A stretch of 64,000 nt of DNA from Pseudomonas sp. Os17. GTDB taxonomy: Bacteria > Pseudomonadota > Gammaproteobacteria > Pseudomonadales > Pseudomonadaceae. Position numbers and translations under genes: made by a program. The DNA lies in the NCBI RefSeq assembly GCF_001547895.1, contig NZ_AP014627.1, forward strand, positions 2,979,501 through 3,043,500, written 5' to 3'. A model generated the notes under the pieces. The model saw only the letters and a list, made by a program, of their open reading frames with translations, ran no database searches and was not told the origin of the DNA. This document shows positions 33,035 to 42,016 of this stretch, piece after piece (the stretch's first letter is position 1; every line of letters begins with the position of its first letter).

Positions 33035-35122
33035 ATGCGGCAACTGGGGTTCAAGCTGTTTTTCACCCACCGCCTGGCGTTGCTGGCGGGCGCCGAGTCG
33101 TTGCGCTCGATTCGCGAAGGCCTGCTCTGGCTATTGCCTTGCCTGCTGGTGTCGGCACTGTTCCTGATCCTCGCGCAATGCGCCCAGGCCCTGGGCGCCC
33201 CCGGCTCCCTGGTGGACCTGCTGACCGGGCTGCACAACCGCATCAGTTCGATCATTCCCCTGCTGGTGGCGGCGTCCATCGGTTACATGCTGGCGATCCA
33301 GCACCGCTTGCCCCAGCTGCCGGTGGCCTTTCTCTGCCTGGCCCATGTGGTGATCGCCATCTACCTGCTGCGGGACTATCCGCTGGCGTCGGCGACCTTC
33401 GTGCTGTTCATCGCCATCGCCTCGCCCCTGGTCAATGTCCCGGTCATGGCCTGGCTGCACCGCCGACGCTGGACCCGGCTGGTGGACGAAGGCCTGGTGG
33501 GGCACAACCTCAAGGGCACCATCAACATGGTGCTGCCGGGAGGGCTGACCTGCCTGGCGCTGGTGGCCGTGCTGCAACTGCTGTTGCAGGTCCACGACTT
33601 TGCCTACATCCAGCGCCCGCTCGACATCGACAGCCTGGATCACCCCTACCTCAACGCGATTCTCCTGACCTCGACCAACTCCCTGCTGTGGTTCTTCGGC
33701 ATTCACGGCACCTACGCCATGCAGCCATTGATGGAGGTGATGGATCAGGCGGTGGCCCTCAATGCCGCCGATCACGCTGCCGGGCAGCCCCTGCGCTTTG
33801 CCCTCAACAGCGGGCTGCTGGGCTGTTTCGCCTTTATCGGTGGTTCCGGCGGATCCCTGGCCCTGGTGCTGGCGATCCTCGGCTTTTCCCGCAACCGTTC
33901 CATGCGCCTGCTGGCCATGGCGAGCCTGGCGCTGTCGCTGTTCAACGTCAACGAACTGCTGCTGTTCGGCCTGCCGATCATCCTCAACCCGCGCCTGCTG
34001 GTGCCCTTCATGCTGGTGCCCATGGTCAACGCCTGCCTGGCCCTGCTGGTGGTGCAACTGGGCTGGGTCAGCCCGGCGCTGGTCAGCCTGCCCTTTACCT
34101 CGCCGGTGCTGCTCAATGCCTACCTGAGCACCCAGGGCGACTGGGGCGCGGTGCTTCTGCAACTGCTGTTGCTGGGGATCGGTACCCTGATCTACCTGCC
34201 TTATGTGCGCAGCATCCAGCGCCAGGGCGAAGGCGCCGGGCAGGTCTACCTGAAAACCTTCGACACCACCTTCCGCGGCCTGGAGGAGCGCGGCAGGCTG
34301 TTCGAGCTGGACCCGATGGTGGCGGCCTACCGGCAGGCCGCGCAGCAGTCCCTGCAACTGGCGCGGATCCAGCAACTGAGCGGCTACGACTTTCACCTGG
34401 AGTACCAGCCCCAGGTGGCCAAGGGCAGTGGCCTGTGCACCGGCTGCGAGGCGCTGATCCGCGCCCGGGACGGCGAGGGCAAGGTGCAGTCGCCCTGGGA
34501 GCTGTTGCAATGGCTGGGGCAGGCCGGGCTGATGCCCGAGGTGGATTTCTGGGTCGCCTCCCAGGCGGTGCGCCAGCACCTGGCCTGGAGCAAGAGCGGT
34601 TTCCAACTGCCCATCACCATCAATATCTCCAGTGCCACCCTGGCCTCGGCGGAGCATGGTCGGCGCCTGCTGGAGATTCTCGCCTGGGCCCAGGGGCAGG
34701 TGTCAGTGGAGATCACCGAGGACGCGCTGGTGGGCGATGCCCTGCTGACCCAGCAATGGATCGGCAAGCTGCACGCCCTGGGGGCGCGGGTCTACATCGA
34801 TGACTTCGGCACCGGTTTTTCCGCCTTGAGCTACCTGCACCAGTTTCCGGTGGACGGGATCAAGATCGACCGCAGCTTCGTCCTGGCCCAGCGCGAGCCC
34901 AGGGGCGCCCAAGTGCTCAACGGTCTGTTGCGCTTTTGCGAGACGCTCAAGCTCAAGGTGGTGGTGGAAGGGGTGGAAACCCGGGAGCAACTGGACTTTC
35001 TGCAATCGAGCTCGGAGCTGATCATCCAGGGCTGGTACTACAGCAAGTCCCTGCCCGGGGAGCAGATCCCCGGTTTTGTCAGCCAGCGGGCGCACAGTGC
35101 CCTGGCCGCCCGCGAGGACTGA
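33035..35122 (+). CDS. PTS EIIC-like membrane domain fused to an EAL phosphodiesterase
   Basis: A protein of 695 residues. The first ~410 form a multi-helix membrane domain matching the EIIC component of lactose/cellobiose PTS permeases: IREGLLWLLPCLLVSALFL, LWFFGIHGTYAMQPLMEV, NVNELLLFGLPIILNPRLL and LVPFMLVPMVNACLALL. There is no EIIA or EIIB domain and no neighbouring PTS gene. The C-terminal ~260 residues are an EAL domain with GCEALIRA near 471, INISSATL, VEITEDALV, DDFGTGFSALSYL, IKIDRSF and VEGVET, so phosphodiesterase activity is expected. The likely role is a membrane sensor that couples a sugar-transporter fold to c-di-GMP breakdown, with transport perhaps abandoned. The ATG at 33035 has GGGGAGAG upstream and opens at the first membrane region; the 82 codons upstream lack coding character. 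It is divergent from the iron-uptake sigma gene. Confidence 0.88.
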   Translation: MRQLGFKLFFTHRLALLAGAESLRSIREGLLWLLPCLLVSALFLILAQCAQALGAPGSLVDLLTGLHNRISSIIPLLVAASIGYMLAIQHRLPQLPVAFLCLAHVVIAIYLLRDYPLASATFVLFIAIASPLVNVPVMAWLHRRRWTRLVDEGLVGHNLKGTINMVLPGGLTCLALVAVLQLLLQVHDFAYIQRPLDIDSLDHPYLNAILLTSTNSLLWFFGIHGTYAMQPLMEVMDQAVALNAADHAAGQPLRFALNSGLLGCFAFIGGSGGSLALVLAILGFSRNRSMRLLAMASLALSLFNVNELLLFGLPIILNPRLLVPFMLVPMVNACLALLVVQLGWVSPALVSLPFTSPVLLNAYLSTQGDWGAVLLQLLLLGIGTLIYLPYVRSIQRQGEGAGQVYLKTFDTTFRGLEERGRLFELDPMVAAYRQAAQQSLQLARIQQLSGYDFHLEYQPQVAKGSGLCTGCEALIRARDGEGKVQSPWELLQWLGQAGLMPEVDFWVASQAVRQHLAWSKSGFQLPITINISSATLASAEHGRRLLEILAWAQGQVSVEITEDALVGDALLTQQWIGKLHALGARVYIDDFGTGFSALSYLHQFPVDGIKIDRSFVLAQREPRGAQVLNGLLRFCETLKLKVVVEGVETREQLDFLQSSSELIIQGWYYSKSLPGEQIPGFVSQRAHSALAARED

Positions 35123-35131
35123 GGCGGCGCT

Positions 35132-37576
35132 TCAGGCTGCGGGACCAAACGCCGGATGTTCCGGGCGCGCCAGGGCCTGCCAGGCGCCGGCCAGGTGCGC
35201 GTCGGCGGCGAGCAGCCACAGGCCCTGATGGGGCTCCAGGGCCTGGGCGGGCAGGGCGAGCAGCTCGGCCAGGGGCAGGCGCAGGCTGCGGCCCGGATCG
35301 GCGTCGTCCGCGGCCTGCCAATCCCGTTCGAACAGGCGCAACTCCAGGTCCTGGTGGTCGAAGTGCCGCAACAGCGGCCGGTGGCGCAGCCATTGCGGTG
35401 CGATGCGCAGGCTGCGCTGGTGCACGTCCAGCAGCAACAGCTGCCAGGCGCGGTGGCCGTCCTCGACGTCGAGGCGCAGCCGGGTCAGGGCCAGGTAACG
35501 GCCATCGGCGGACCAGATCAGCGACGGTGCCAGGTCCGTCAGGGCGCAGCCGCTGGCGGTGAGCAAGTGGCCGCCCAGGCGCGGGCTGCCTTCCCGCAGC
35601 CAGCTGTCGGCGTATTCGGTTTCGCTGCCGAACAGCCACGCGGCATCCCGGCCGTCGGGGGCCGGCTGGATGAAGTCGCCTTCAGCCACCGCGGCCTGGG
35701 GCCGGTCCACCAGGCGCCAGTCGGCCAGCGGCAGCAGCTGCTGCTCGGTGATCTGCAAGCGCTGGCGTTGGTAGCACAGCTGGGAGCCGTCTTGCTCGGC
35801 GCAGAACGCGGCAGCGTCGTCGGGTGCCGGCGCGGGCTGATTGAAGCGTTGCAGGGGGCTGCTTGGCAGGTCCTGATCGAGGCGGCCGACGATCACCGCC
35901 AGGCTCAACTGGCCATGGCGCAGGTCCAGCAGGCGCGCCGCCAGCAGCGGCGGGCTGTGCAGCAGGCGTCGCTGTTGCAGGTCGGCCACCACCGCCCGGT
36001 CGCTGACCAGGGGAAGCCGGGCAACAGGCAGCAGGGCCAGGTAGCGCCGGCAGTCGGAAACCCGATGGTCCAGCCGCCAGTGCCCGGGCAGTTGCCAGTC
36101 GCCGATCCGGCAGGCGTAGGCGCCCAGGCCGTGTTCATCGTCGGCCAGCCAGCTGAACAGCGCCCGCTGGCCGTCCAGCAGCGGCTCCGACTCGATCTGG
36201 CTGTCACCGCGCTGGCCGCCGCTGTCCAGGGGCTGGCGCACTCGGGTCCGCACTAGGGGCAGCGGTGCGACCTGCAGGCAACCTTCGGGGTCGTGGCCGA
36301 CGCCGGTCTCGGTGTCGCTGTGGATGCTGTGCAGGCGATAGCCGTAGCGGCCCCGGTCGGCTTCGGCGCAGTCCAGGTAGGCCGCGTGGCGCAGGTAGTG
36401 GCTGTCCAGCTCCAGCAGGGGGCCGGGGTAAAAGGAGGGTTCCGCCGGACTGGCAACCCAGGGCGCCGGCAGCGGGCGCCAGCCGTGGTCTGCCTGCCAC
36501 AGCCAGGTCGCGGCCAGATCGGGTTGTTGTTCCTCGCGGGCGCTGCAGGCCAGGGAGCGGCTGTCGCGGCTCCAGCAGCGGGGGCTGTCGGCGCCGATCA
36601 GCAGGCCAGTGGGCTGGCCGTCCAGGCTCAGTTGGTAAGGCGGTGCCCGCAGGGGTTCCAGGGGTTGGGGCAAGTCTCGCAAGCAACGGGGCAGGAGCAT
36701 CCGCGCCTGGAGCCGGTGACGTCCGTCCGGGGACTGTTCCTCGAAGCACTGCCGGGCCAGGCTGTCGACCCAGGCACCGGGCTCCAGCCACAGATCGGCC
36801 ACCGCCAGCAGGTCGATCGCTTCGGCGCCCTCCAGCAGCGTGGCCAGGCTGGCGTGGCGCGAGCCGTTGTCCACCAGGGGACTGTACCGCCCGCTCAGGC
36901 GCTCTTCGCTGAAGGCGTCCAGCTCCCAGAACTCGCTGTAGTCGCAGCGGTACAGCCGGCGCAGCGAGCGATCGAGGATCGCCAGGCCCCAGCGTTGCCG
37001 CGATGGCAAGGGCGCCGCGAAGTAGCGTCCATCGCTGGAGAAGCGCGCCGACGACCCCAGTCCTTGCAGCAACACGCCGTCCGGAAACAGGTAGTCGCAA
37101 TAGGTGGGGCCGCCCATGGCGATCTCGCCCTGGTTGAACACCCGGATCGGCAGGCCTTCCGGGGTGCTCTGCGGTTCGCTGCCGCCCCAGGCGCTGGTGC
37201 TGGCCGCGGAGGCCTGGACCAGGCCCAGGCGGCGCTCCAGGTGGCTGATGGTGCCCATGCCAACCAGGATGCTGGCGAAGGCCGCGGCGATGTCCCAGTA
37301 CGCCGGCAATGCCCGCCCCAGGCTGAAGCCCAGGCCGAACACCGCGCTGATCATCAGCCGGGCCATGGCGCGGCCGGTGCGGGGCCAGCCCAGGCGAGCC
37401 GCCAGGACCATGCCGGCGGCGCAGCCCAGCACCACGGCCAGGGCCAGGGGCGGCGGCAGCACGGTGACCAGGAAGATCGGGATCAGCAGGGCGCTCAACT
37501 GCCAGAGCAGTTCCAGCAACAGGCGCGACAGGCTTTTTTCGGACGGGGCGCTGGGACGGGAGGGCACCGGGGACAT
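35132..37576 (-). CDS. Large membrane-anchored protein of unknown function
   Basis: A protein of about 814 residues that I do not recognise. The first ~120 residues contain three to four hydrophobic helices (LLWQLSALLIPIFLVTVLP, LALAVVLGCAAGMVLAA, MISAVFGLGFSLGRALPAYW). The remaining ~690 residues are a hydrophilic domain with repeated strand-turn patterns such as ARFSSDGRYFAAPL, CWSRDSRSLACS and LIWSADGRYLALTRL, which suggest a β-propeller-like WD/TolB fold. The ATG at 37576 was chosen, but an AAGG directly adjoins it and a TTG at 37600 is an alternative; neither has a good ribosome-binding site, so the exact N-terminus is open. It is convergent with the EIIC-EAL gene, nine bases apart, and divergent from nnrS. 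No function is proposed. Confidence 0.8.
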   Translation of the reverse strand: MSPVPSRPSAPSEKSLSRLLLELLWQLSALLIPIFLVTVLPPPLALAVVLGCAAGMVLAARLGWPRTGRAMARLMISAVFGLGFSLGRALPAYWDIAAAFASILVGMGTISHLERRLGLVQASAASTSAWGGSEPQSTPEGLPIRVFNQGEIAMGGPTYCDYLFPDGVLLQGLGSSARFSSDGRYFAAPLPSRQRWGLAILDRSLRRLYRCDYSEFWELDAFSEERLSGRYSPLVDNGSRHASLATLLEGAEAIDLLAVADLWLEPGAWVDSLARQCFEEQSPDGRHRLQARMLLPRCLRDLPQPLEPLRAPPYQLSLDGQPTGLLIGADSPRCWSRDSRSLACSAREEQQPDLAATWLWQADHGWRPLPAPWVASPAEPSFYPGPLLELDSHYLRHAAYLDCAEADRGRYGYRLHSIHSDTETGVGHDPEGCLQVAPLPLVRTRVRQPLDSGGQRGDSQIESEPLLDGQRALFSWLADDEHGLGAYACRIGDWQLPGHWRLDHRVSDCRRYLALLPVARLPLVSDRAVVADLQQRRLLHSPPLLAARLLDLRHGQLSLAVIVGRLDQDLPSSPLQRFNQPAPAPDDAAAFCAEQDGSQLCYQRQRLQITEQQLLPLADWRLVDRPQAAVAEGDFIQPAPDGRDAAWLFGSETEYADSWLREGSPRLGGHLLTASGCALTDLAPSLIWSADGRYLALTRLRLDVEDGHRAWQLLLLDVHQRSLRIAPQWLRHRPLLRHFDHQDLELRLFERDWQAADDADPGRSLRLPLAELLALPAQALEPHQGLWLLAADAHLAGAWQALARPEHPAFGPAA

Positions 37577-37671
37577 CCTTGTGGCGTAGGGGGATGGCAA
37601 GGGCTGCCAATCTACGCCCTTGGGCGGAAAAACGCAGCTCGCATAATCGAGTCGGATTGACCTGTTGTGTG

Positions 37672-37706
37672 GTCGTTATGACCTGATTTTTTCGGGTCAT
37701 AAAGAC
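37672..37706. promoter_or_regulatory. Inverted repeat in the nnrS upstream region
   Basis: TTATGACC and GGTCATAA are perfect inverted arms separated by 11 bases, extendable to a 12-base arm with one mismatch (GTCGTTATGACC / GGTCATAAAGAC). It lies about 150 bases upstream of nnrS in the divergent gap (37577-37857). It could be an operator or a hairpin. I see no Anr/Dnr-type TTGATnnnnATCAA box. The rest of the gap shows nothing else identifiable. Confidence 0.4.
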
Positions 37707-37857
37707 TCGGTGCGGCTGGCGGCCGCGGTTTTGCCGGGCGGCGGTCTTGGCATGAAACCTGATGGGGCTGATGCATCGCTGATTGGCCAAGGAGTTCCGA
37801 GCATGATTCGTCGCTGCAATTCGCCGTTGCCTGTCCCGAGCCAGGGGAGGGATGCCT

Positions 37858-39030
37858 GTGTCGCTGCCTGAACGTTGGCGGCAATGGGCCGCGCAGCCGC
37901 TGTGGAGCCTGGGCTTCCGGCCGTTTTTCCTCGCCGGAGCGGCGTTTGCCTGCCTCGCCCTGCTGGGCTGGGGCCTGTGGCTGCACGGCGGCTGGAGCGG
38001 CCGCCAGCCGCTGGGCGGCATGCTGGCGTGGCATCGGCACGAGATGCTGTTCGGCTTCGCCGTGGCGATCATCGCCGGATTTCTGCTGACGGCGGTGGCC
38101 AACTGGACCGGGCGCCCGGCACTGAGTCGCACGCCGTTGATCCTGTTGTGGCTGCTCTGGCTGCTGGCGCGGCTGGCCTGGTGGCTGGCGCTGCCGCTGC
38201 CGTTGTTCCTGGTGCTGCAACTGGCCTTCATGCCGGCGCTGGCCGCGGTGGTGGGGCATGAGCTGTGGCGTGCGGGCAAGCGCGACAACTACCCCATGGT
38301 GCTGATCCTGGGCCTGTTGACGCTGTTTCAGGGGCAGACCCTGCTGGGCCTGCTGGCGGCGCAGGAACTCTGGCAGCGCCACGGCGAGCTGGGGGCGCTG
38401 TGGCTGGTGGCGGCCCTGATGACGGTGATCGGCGGCCGGGTCATTCCGTTCTTCATCCAGCGCGGGCTCAATCGGCCGCCGGCGCCACCGGCTTCGCCCT
38501 GGCCCACTCGCGTGTTGCTGCTGGGCAGCCTGCTGGCGGCAATCTCCATGGCCCTGGGCGGCGGTGACGCGCCACGGCCCTGGCTGGCAGCGTTGTTCGC
38601 AGTGCTGGCGGCCCTGCATCTGTGGCGCCTGTGGCGCTGGCACCAGCCGGGGCTGTGGCGGCTGCCGCTGCTGTGGTCGCTGTACCTGGGCTACCTGTGG
38701 CTGGCGCTGGCCACCCTGGGCATGGCGCTGTGGCACCTGGGCGGTCTGTCGTCGCAGAGTCTGGTGACCCACGCCCTGGCGCTAGGCGGCCTCGGCGGGC
38801 TGGTGCTGGGCATGATCGCCCGGGTCAGCCTGGGCCATAGCGGCCGGCCGCTGCAGGTGACCCGGGCCATGGTCGGGGCCTTTGCCTTGCTGTTCCTGGC
38901 GGCCCTGTGCCGGGTGCTGCTGGTGCCATTCAGCGCCCTGGGCCTGGGGATTTCGGCGCTGTTGGGCGCCTTGGCCTTTGCCCTGTTCGTCGGCGGCTAC
39001 GCGCGGATCCTGTTGACCGCGCGGCTGTGA
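37858..39030 (+). CDS. nnrS: NnrS family membrane protein
   Basis: A protein of 390 residues with about twelve transmembrane helices. The family signature near the N-terminus is present (LWSLGFRPFFLAGAAFA, LAWHRHEMLFGFAVAIIAGF), along with ANWTGRP, GGRVIPFFIQRG, and THALALGGLGGLVLGMIARV. NnrS is a haem- and copper-containing membrane protein that protects cells during nitric-oxide stress. GTG at 37858 is preferred over the ATG at 37852: the GGGGAGG ribosome-binding site lies seven bases from the GTG but only one from the ATG. It stands alone here, without denitrification genes. Confidence 0.88.
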   Translation: MSLPERWRQWAAQPLWSLGFRPFFLAGAAFACLALLGWGLWLHGGWSGRQPLGGMLAWHRHEMLFGFAVAIIAGFLLTAVANWTGRPALSRTPLILLWLLWLLARLAWWLALPLPLFLVLQLAFMPALAAVVGHELWRAGKRDNYPMVLILGLLTLFQGQTLLGLLAAQELWQRHGELGALWLVAALMTVIGGRVIPFFIQRGLNRPPAPPASPWPTRVLLLGSLLAAISMALGGGDAPRPWLAALFAVLAALHLWRLWRWHQPGLWRLPLLWSLYLGYLWLALATLGMALWHLGGLSSQSLVTHALALGGLGGLVLGMIARVSLGHSGRPLQVTRAMVGAFALLFLAALCRVLLVPFSALGLGISALLGALAFALFVGGYARILLTARL

Positions 39031-39122
39031 CAGGCCGCGATCGAGGACCGCCAGCCGCCTCGCCAGGGGCTGGCGGTGAAACTGGACTACGCTTGCGGTC
39101 TTAGCCGCGAATGGAGTCCGCG

Positions 39123-40091
39123 ATGTTGTATCCCAGCAAACCCAGTGATGAGGCCCGGCGAGTCCAGACCCTGCGCGAACTGAATGTGCTCGACACCTTG
39201 CCGGAGGAGCGTTTCGACCGGGTGACCCGACTGGCCAAGCGCCTGTTCAATGTGCCCATTGCCCTGATCAGCCTGGTGGACAGCGATCGCCAGTGGTTCA
39301 AGTCCGCCGCGGGGCTGGAGGCCAGCCAGACCTCCCGGGACATTTCGTTTTGCGGCCACGCGATCCTGGATGACCAGATCTTCATGGTCCGCGACGCCGA
39401 GTGCGACGAACGTTTCCAGGACAACCCACTGGTCACTGGCGAACCGCGGATCCGTTTCTACGCCGGTTGTCCCCTGAGCGTGCCCAATGGCAGCAAGCTG
39501 GGCACCCTGTGCCTGATCGATACCCGGCCCCGGGACCTGGACGACGAAGAGCGTGCCCTGCTGCGAGACCTGGCCCGCATGGCCGAGCAGGAACTGGCGG
39601 CCGTGCAGATGGCCAGCATGGACGAGATGACCCTGCTGTCCAATCGGCGCGGCTTCGAAGCCCTGGCCCGGCATGCCCTGGCGGCGTGCACGCGTCTGGA
39701 CAAGTCGGCGACCCTGCTGTTTTTCGATCTCAACGAGTTCAAGCGGATCAACGACAGCTACGGTCATGCCGAAGGGGACGGGGCCTTGAAGACCTTTGCC
39801 GATGTGCTGCGTATTGCCTTTCGCGAGAGTGATGTGATCGGCCGTCTGGGCGGCGATGAGTTCGTGGCCCTGCTGACCGGGACCGATGACGTCGAGACGT
39901 CGGCGATCATGGCGCGCCTGCGGGAGATCCTCGATGAGCGCAACGCTTCCCTGAAACGCGGCTACGACATCCGCTTCAGCGTCGGCCAGATCGCATACGA
40001 CCCCGAGCGCCACGCCGGTATCGAAGCGCTGCTGGCCGATGCCGACCAGGCCATGTACCTGCACAAGCAGGCCGGCAAGCGCAGCCACTGA
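39123..40091 (+). CDS. GAF-GGDEF diguanylate cyclase
   Basis: A soluble protein of 322 residues. The GAF domain (about 20-165) has the common Pseudomonas motif RLAKRLFNVPIALISLVD, WFKSAAGL, SFCGHAILDDQIFMVRDA and GCPLSVPNGSKLGTLCLID; it binds an unknown small ligand. The GGDEF domain follows (FDLNEFKRINDSYGH, RLGGDEF near 241) with RxxD five residues before, so an active, feedback-inhibited c-di-GMP synthase is expected. The ATG at 39123 has GGAG at seven bases; an ATG 12 bases upstream overlaps that element. No operon partner; it converges with the lipoprotein gene. Confidence 0.92.
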   Translation: MLYPSKPSDEARRVQTLRELNVLDTLPEERFDRVTRLAKRLFNVPIALISLVDSDRQWFKSAAGLEASQTSRDISFCGHAILDDQIFMVRDAECDERFQDNPLVTGEPRIRFYAGCPLSVPNGSKLGTLCLIDTRPRDLDDEERALLRDLARMAEQELAAVQMASMDEMTLLSNRRGFEALARHALAACTRLDKSATLLFFDLNEFKRINDSYGHAEGDGALKTFADVLRIAFRESDVIGRLGGDEFVALLTGTDDVETSAIMARLREILDERNASLKRGYDIRFSVGQIAYDPERHAGIEALLADADQAMYLHKQAGKRSH

Positions 40092-40096
40092 ATCTG

Positions 40097-40115
40097 CTGC
40101 CGGCAAGGCCGGCAG
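40097..40115. terminator. Short perfect hairpin between convergent genes
   Basis: CTGCCGGC and GCCGGCAG pair perfectly around a three-base loop, between the stops of the GAF-GGDEF and lipoprotein genes. It could serve both, but no T-tract is present. Confidence 0.4.
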
Positions 40116-40153
40116 CGTGGAGCGGGGCTGCAACCCAAGGCGCTGGCCGGCCG

Positions 40154-41086
40154 CTACGGGGCGCGCTCGATGGCCGGTGGCGCATAGCCTTCCTCGAGGG
40201 TCACCCCGGCGGCCCTGGCGCGGGTTTCCGCTTGCGAGCGCCGCTGCAGCAGGGCTTGTAATTGAGCCGGGAGCAGGGCTTTCCAGTGTGCTCGCTGGTG
40301 CTCGGCAAAATGGCTCGCCCAGAACCTGTCCAGGGACATCAGGTTGACGCTGATCAGGTAGACAGCGGTTTCCAGGGGCGCGCTTTTCGAGTCGTAGCGC
40401 AGGGCCCGGACATGGGCGATGAAGTTGCCCTGGTAGAGATACCAGTCATAGAAGGTGCCGACGCCGAGCCATTCTTCCAGGCTCATTTCACGCTTGGCAT
40501 CGAACAGGGGATGGCTGAGCGGGGTCATGCCCAGGAGGCTCTCCTGCCCGTCGAGCTTGTGCCATTGCGTGCCGGGTATCCGCGGGTCTGAAGGGAAGTA
40601 GTAGGTTTGCCAGCCGGCGCTCTTCAAGTTCCCGATGAGGCGATAGATCAGGTCCTTGTTCTGCTTGTGCGTGCTGTTGTCCGGCAGGCCGCGCAGGTCG
40701 ATGTTCAATGCCTGGATGTTGTTCGAAACCCGGCCATCCACGGCCATGCTCAGCCCGGACACCTGATCCAGCTCAAGCGTGCCCTCGGGCTGGGAAAGGC
40801 TCAGGTCAAGGAGCGCGCCTTGGCGATCGGCTTCATACCAGCACATGTCCACCGCCTCCAGGCAGTCGGCGCCAAAGCGTACCGGGCTGTTTGCAATGAC
40901 CTCGTCAACCGTTGCGGCCAACGGGATGTGCAGGCTGGCGACTGTGTCGGTCAGGCGATTGGGCTGGGTGTCTTGAGGCTTGTCGCAGCCGGCGAGAAAG
41001 ATCACCAGCAGCAGGCACGGCAGCTTGATGCCGGACGGTTTCGGCGGGCGAGCAGCCGGCCGGGTTTTCCATGGGGTTCTTTGCAT
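40154..41086 (-). CDS. Putative lipoprotein of unknown function
   Basis: A protein of 310 residues. A basic N-terminus is followed by a hydrophobic stretch and the lipobox LAGC (KLPCLLLVIFLAGC), so it is expected to be lipid-anchored. The rest is hydrophilic and not recognised; it includes ADCLEAVDMCWYEADRQG, IQALNIDLRGLPDNS, GNLKSAGWQTYYFP and FIAHVRALRYDS. The frame continues upstream into fabI as an antisense shadow, so only the part from ATG 41086 is real; its ribosome-binding site is weak. It lies downstream of fabI on the same strand, 113 bases away, with a hairpin between, so separate transcription is likely. Confidence 0.7.
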   Translation of the reverse strand: MQRTPWKTRPAARPPKPSGIKLPCLLLVIFLAGCDKPQDTQPNRLTDTVASLHIPLAATVDEVIANSPVRFGADCLEAVDMCWYEADRQGALLDLSLSQPEGTLELDQVSGLSMAVDGRVSNNIQALNIDLRGLPDNSTHKQNKDLIYRLIGNLKSAGWQTYYFPSDPRIPGTQWHKLDGQESLLGMTPLSHPLFDAKREMSLEEWLGVGTFYDWYLYQGNFIAHVRALRYDSKSAPLETAVYLISVNLMSLDRFWASHFAEHQRAHWKALLPAQLQALLQRRSQAETRARAAGVTLEEGYAPPAIERAP

Positions 41087-41167
41087 CGGGCATCCGTGAG
41101 GGGCAGGTATCTGCACTGCGGCCGGTGAGCCTGGATCGGTGATCAGCCAATGTCGCGGCGCTGCGAC

Positions 41168-41185
41168 GAGGGCCTGAGGGCCCTC
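41168..41185 (-). terminator. Hairpin downstream of fabI
   Basis: GAGGGCC and GGCCCTC pair around a four-base loop 15 bases after the fabI stop. A short GC-rich stem without a T-tract; possible terminator. Confidence 0.4.
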
Positions 41186-41199
41186 GCCACAGCCGGGAG

Positions 41200-41994
41200 T
41201 CATTCGTCGAGGTTGCCCATGGCGGTGGTGTTGAAGCCGCCGTCGACGTACATGATCTCGCCGCTGATGCCCGAGGCCAGGTCCGAGCAGAGGAAGGCCC
41301 CGGCGTTGCCGACTTCCTCGATGGTGACGTTGCGCCGCAGCGGGGTCTGGGCTTCGTTGGCCGCCAGCATCTTGCGGAAGTTCTTGATGCCCGAGGCGGC
41401 CAGGGTGCGGATCGGCCCGGCGGAGACCGCGTTGACCCGGGTGCCTTCCGGGCCCAGGGAACCGGCCAGGTAGCGCACGCCGGCTTCCAGCGAGGCCTTG
41501 GCCATGCCCATCACGTTGTAGTTGGGCATGGTGCGCTCGGCGCCCAGGTAGGACAGGGTCAACAGGCTGCCGTTGCGGCCCTTCATCATGTCGCGGCCGG
41601 CCTTGGCCAGGGCCACGAAGCTGTAGGCGCTGATGTCGTGGGCGATGCGAAAACCTTCGCGGGTGGTGGCGTCGGTGAAGTCGCCTTCGAGCTGGTCGCC
41701 GGGGGCGAAGCCCACGGAGTGGACGATGCAGTCCAGGCCGTCCCAGTGCTTGCCCAGCTCGCTGAACACCTGGGCGATCTGCTCGTCGCTGGCCACATCG
41801 CAGGGGAAGCACAGCTCGGCGCTGGAACCCCAGCCGGCGGCGAATTCCTCGACCCGGCCCTTGAGTTTTTCGTTCTGATAGGTGAAGGCCAGCTCGGCGC
41901 CTTCACGGTGCATGGCGGCGGCAATGCCGGAGGCGATCGACAGCTTGCTGGCGACACCGACGATCAGGACACGCTTCCCAGCGAGAAAACCCAT
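41200..41994 (-). CDS. fabI: Enoyl-[acyl-carrier-protein] reductase (NADH), FabI
   Basis: A protein of 264 residues, the usual FabI length. It has the divergent Rossmann start [20 protein letters not shown] instead of GxxxGx[14 protein letters not shown], the catalytic pair Tyr and Lys within [18 protein letters not shown], and [12 protein letters not shown] for substrate binding. FabI catalyses the last reductive step of each fatty-acid elongation cycle and is the triclosan target. The ATG at 41994 follows AGGAG at nine bases. It starts 22 bases after the nppD stop on the same strand, so read-through from the transporter operon is possible. The position next to npp genes matches my memory of P. 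aeruginosa PA1806. Confidence 0.95.
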   Translation of the reverse strand: MGFLAGKRVLIVGVASKLSIASGIAAAMHREGAELAFTYQNEKLKGRVEEFAAGWGSSAELCFPCDVASDEQIAQVFSELGKHWDGLDCIVHSVGFAPGDQLEGDFTDATTREGFRIAHDISAYSFVALAKAGRDMMKGRNGSLLTLSYLGAERTMPNYNVMGMAKASLEAGVRYLAGSLGPEGTRVNAVSAGPIRTLAASGIKNFRKMLAANEAQTPLRRNVTIEEVGNAGAFLCSDLASGISGEIMYVDGGFNTTAMGNLDE

Positions 41995-42016
41995 AAGTGG
42001 CTACTCCTGTTGCAGG

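Noticed and set aside
33131..34657. Minus-strand open frame of 508 codons opposite the EIIC-EAL gene
   Set aside because: Gln/His-rich antisense shadow of a hydrophobic protein; no coding signature.
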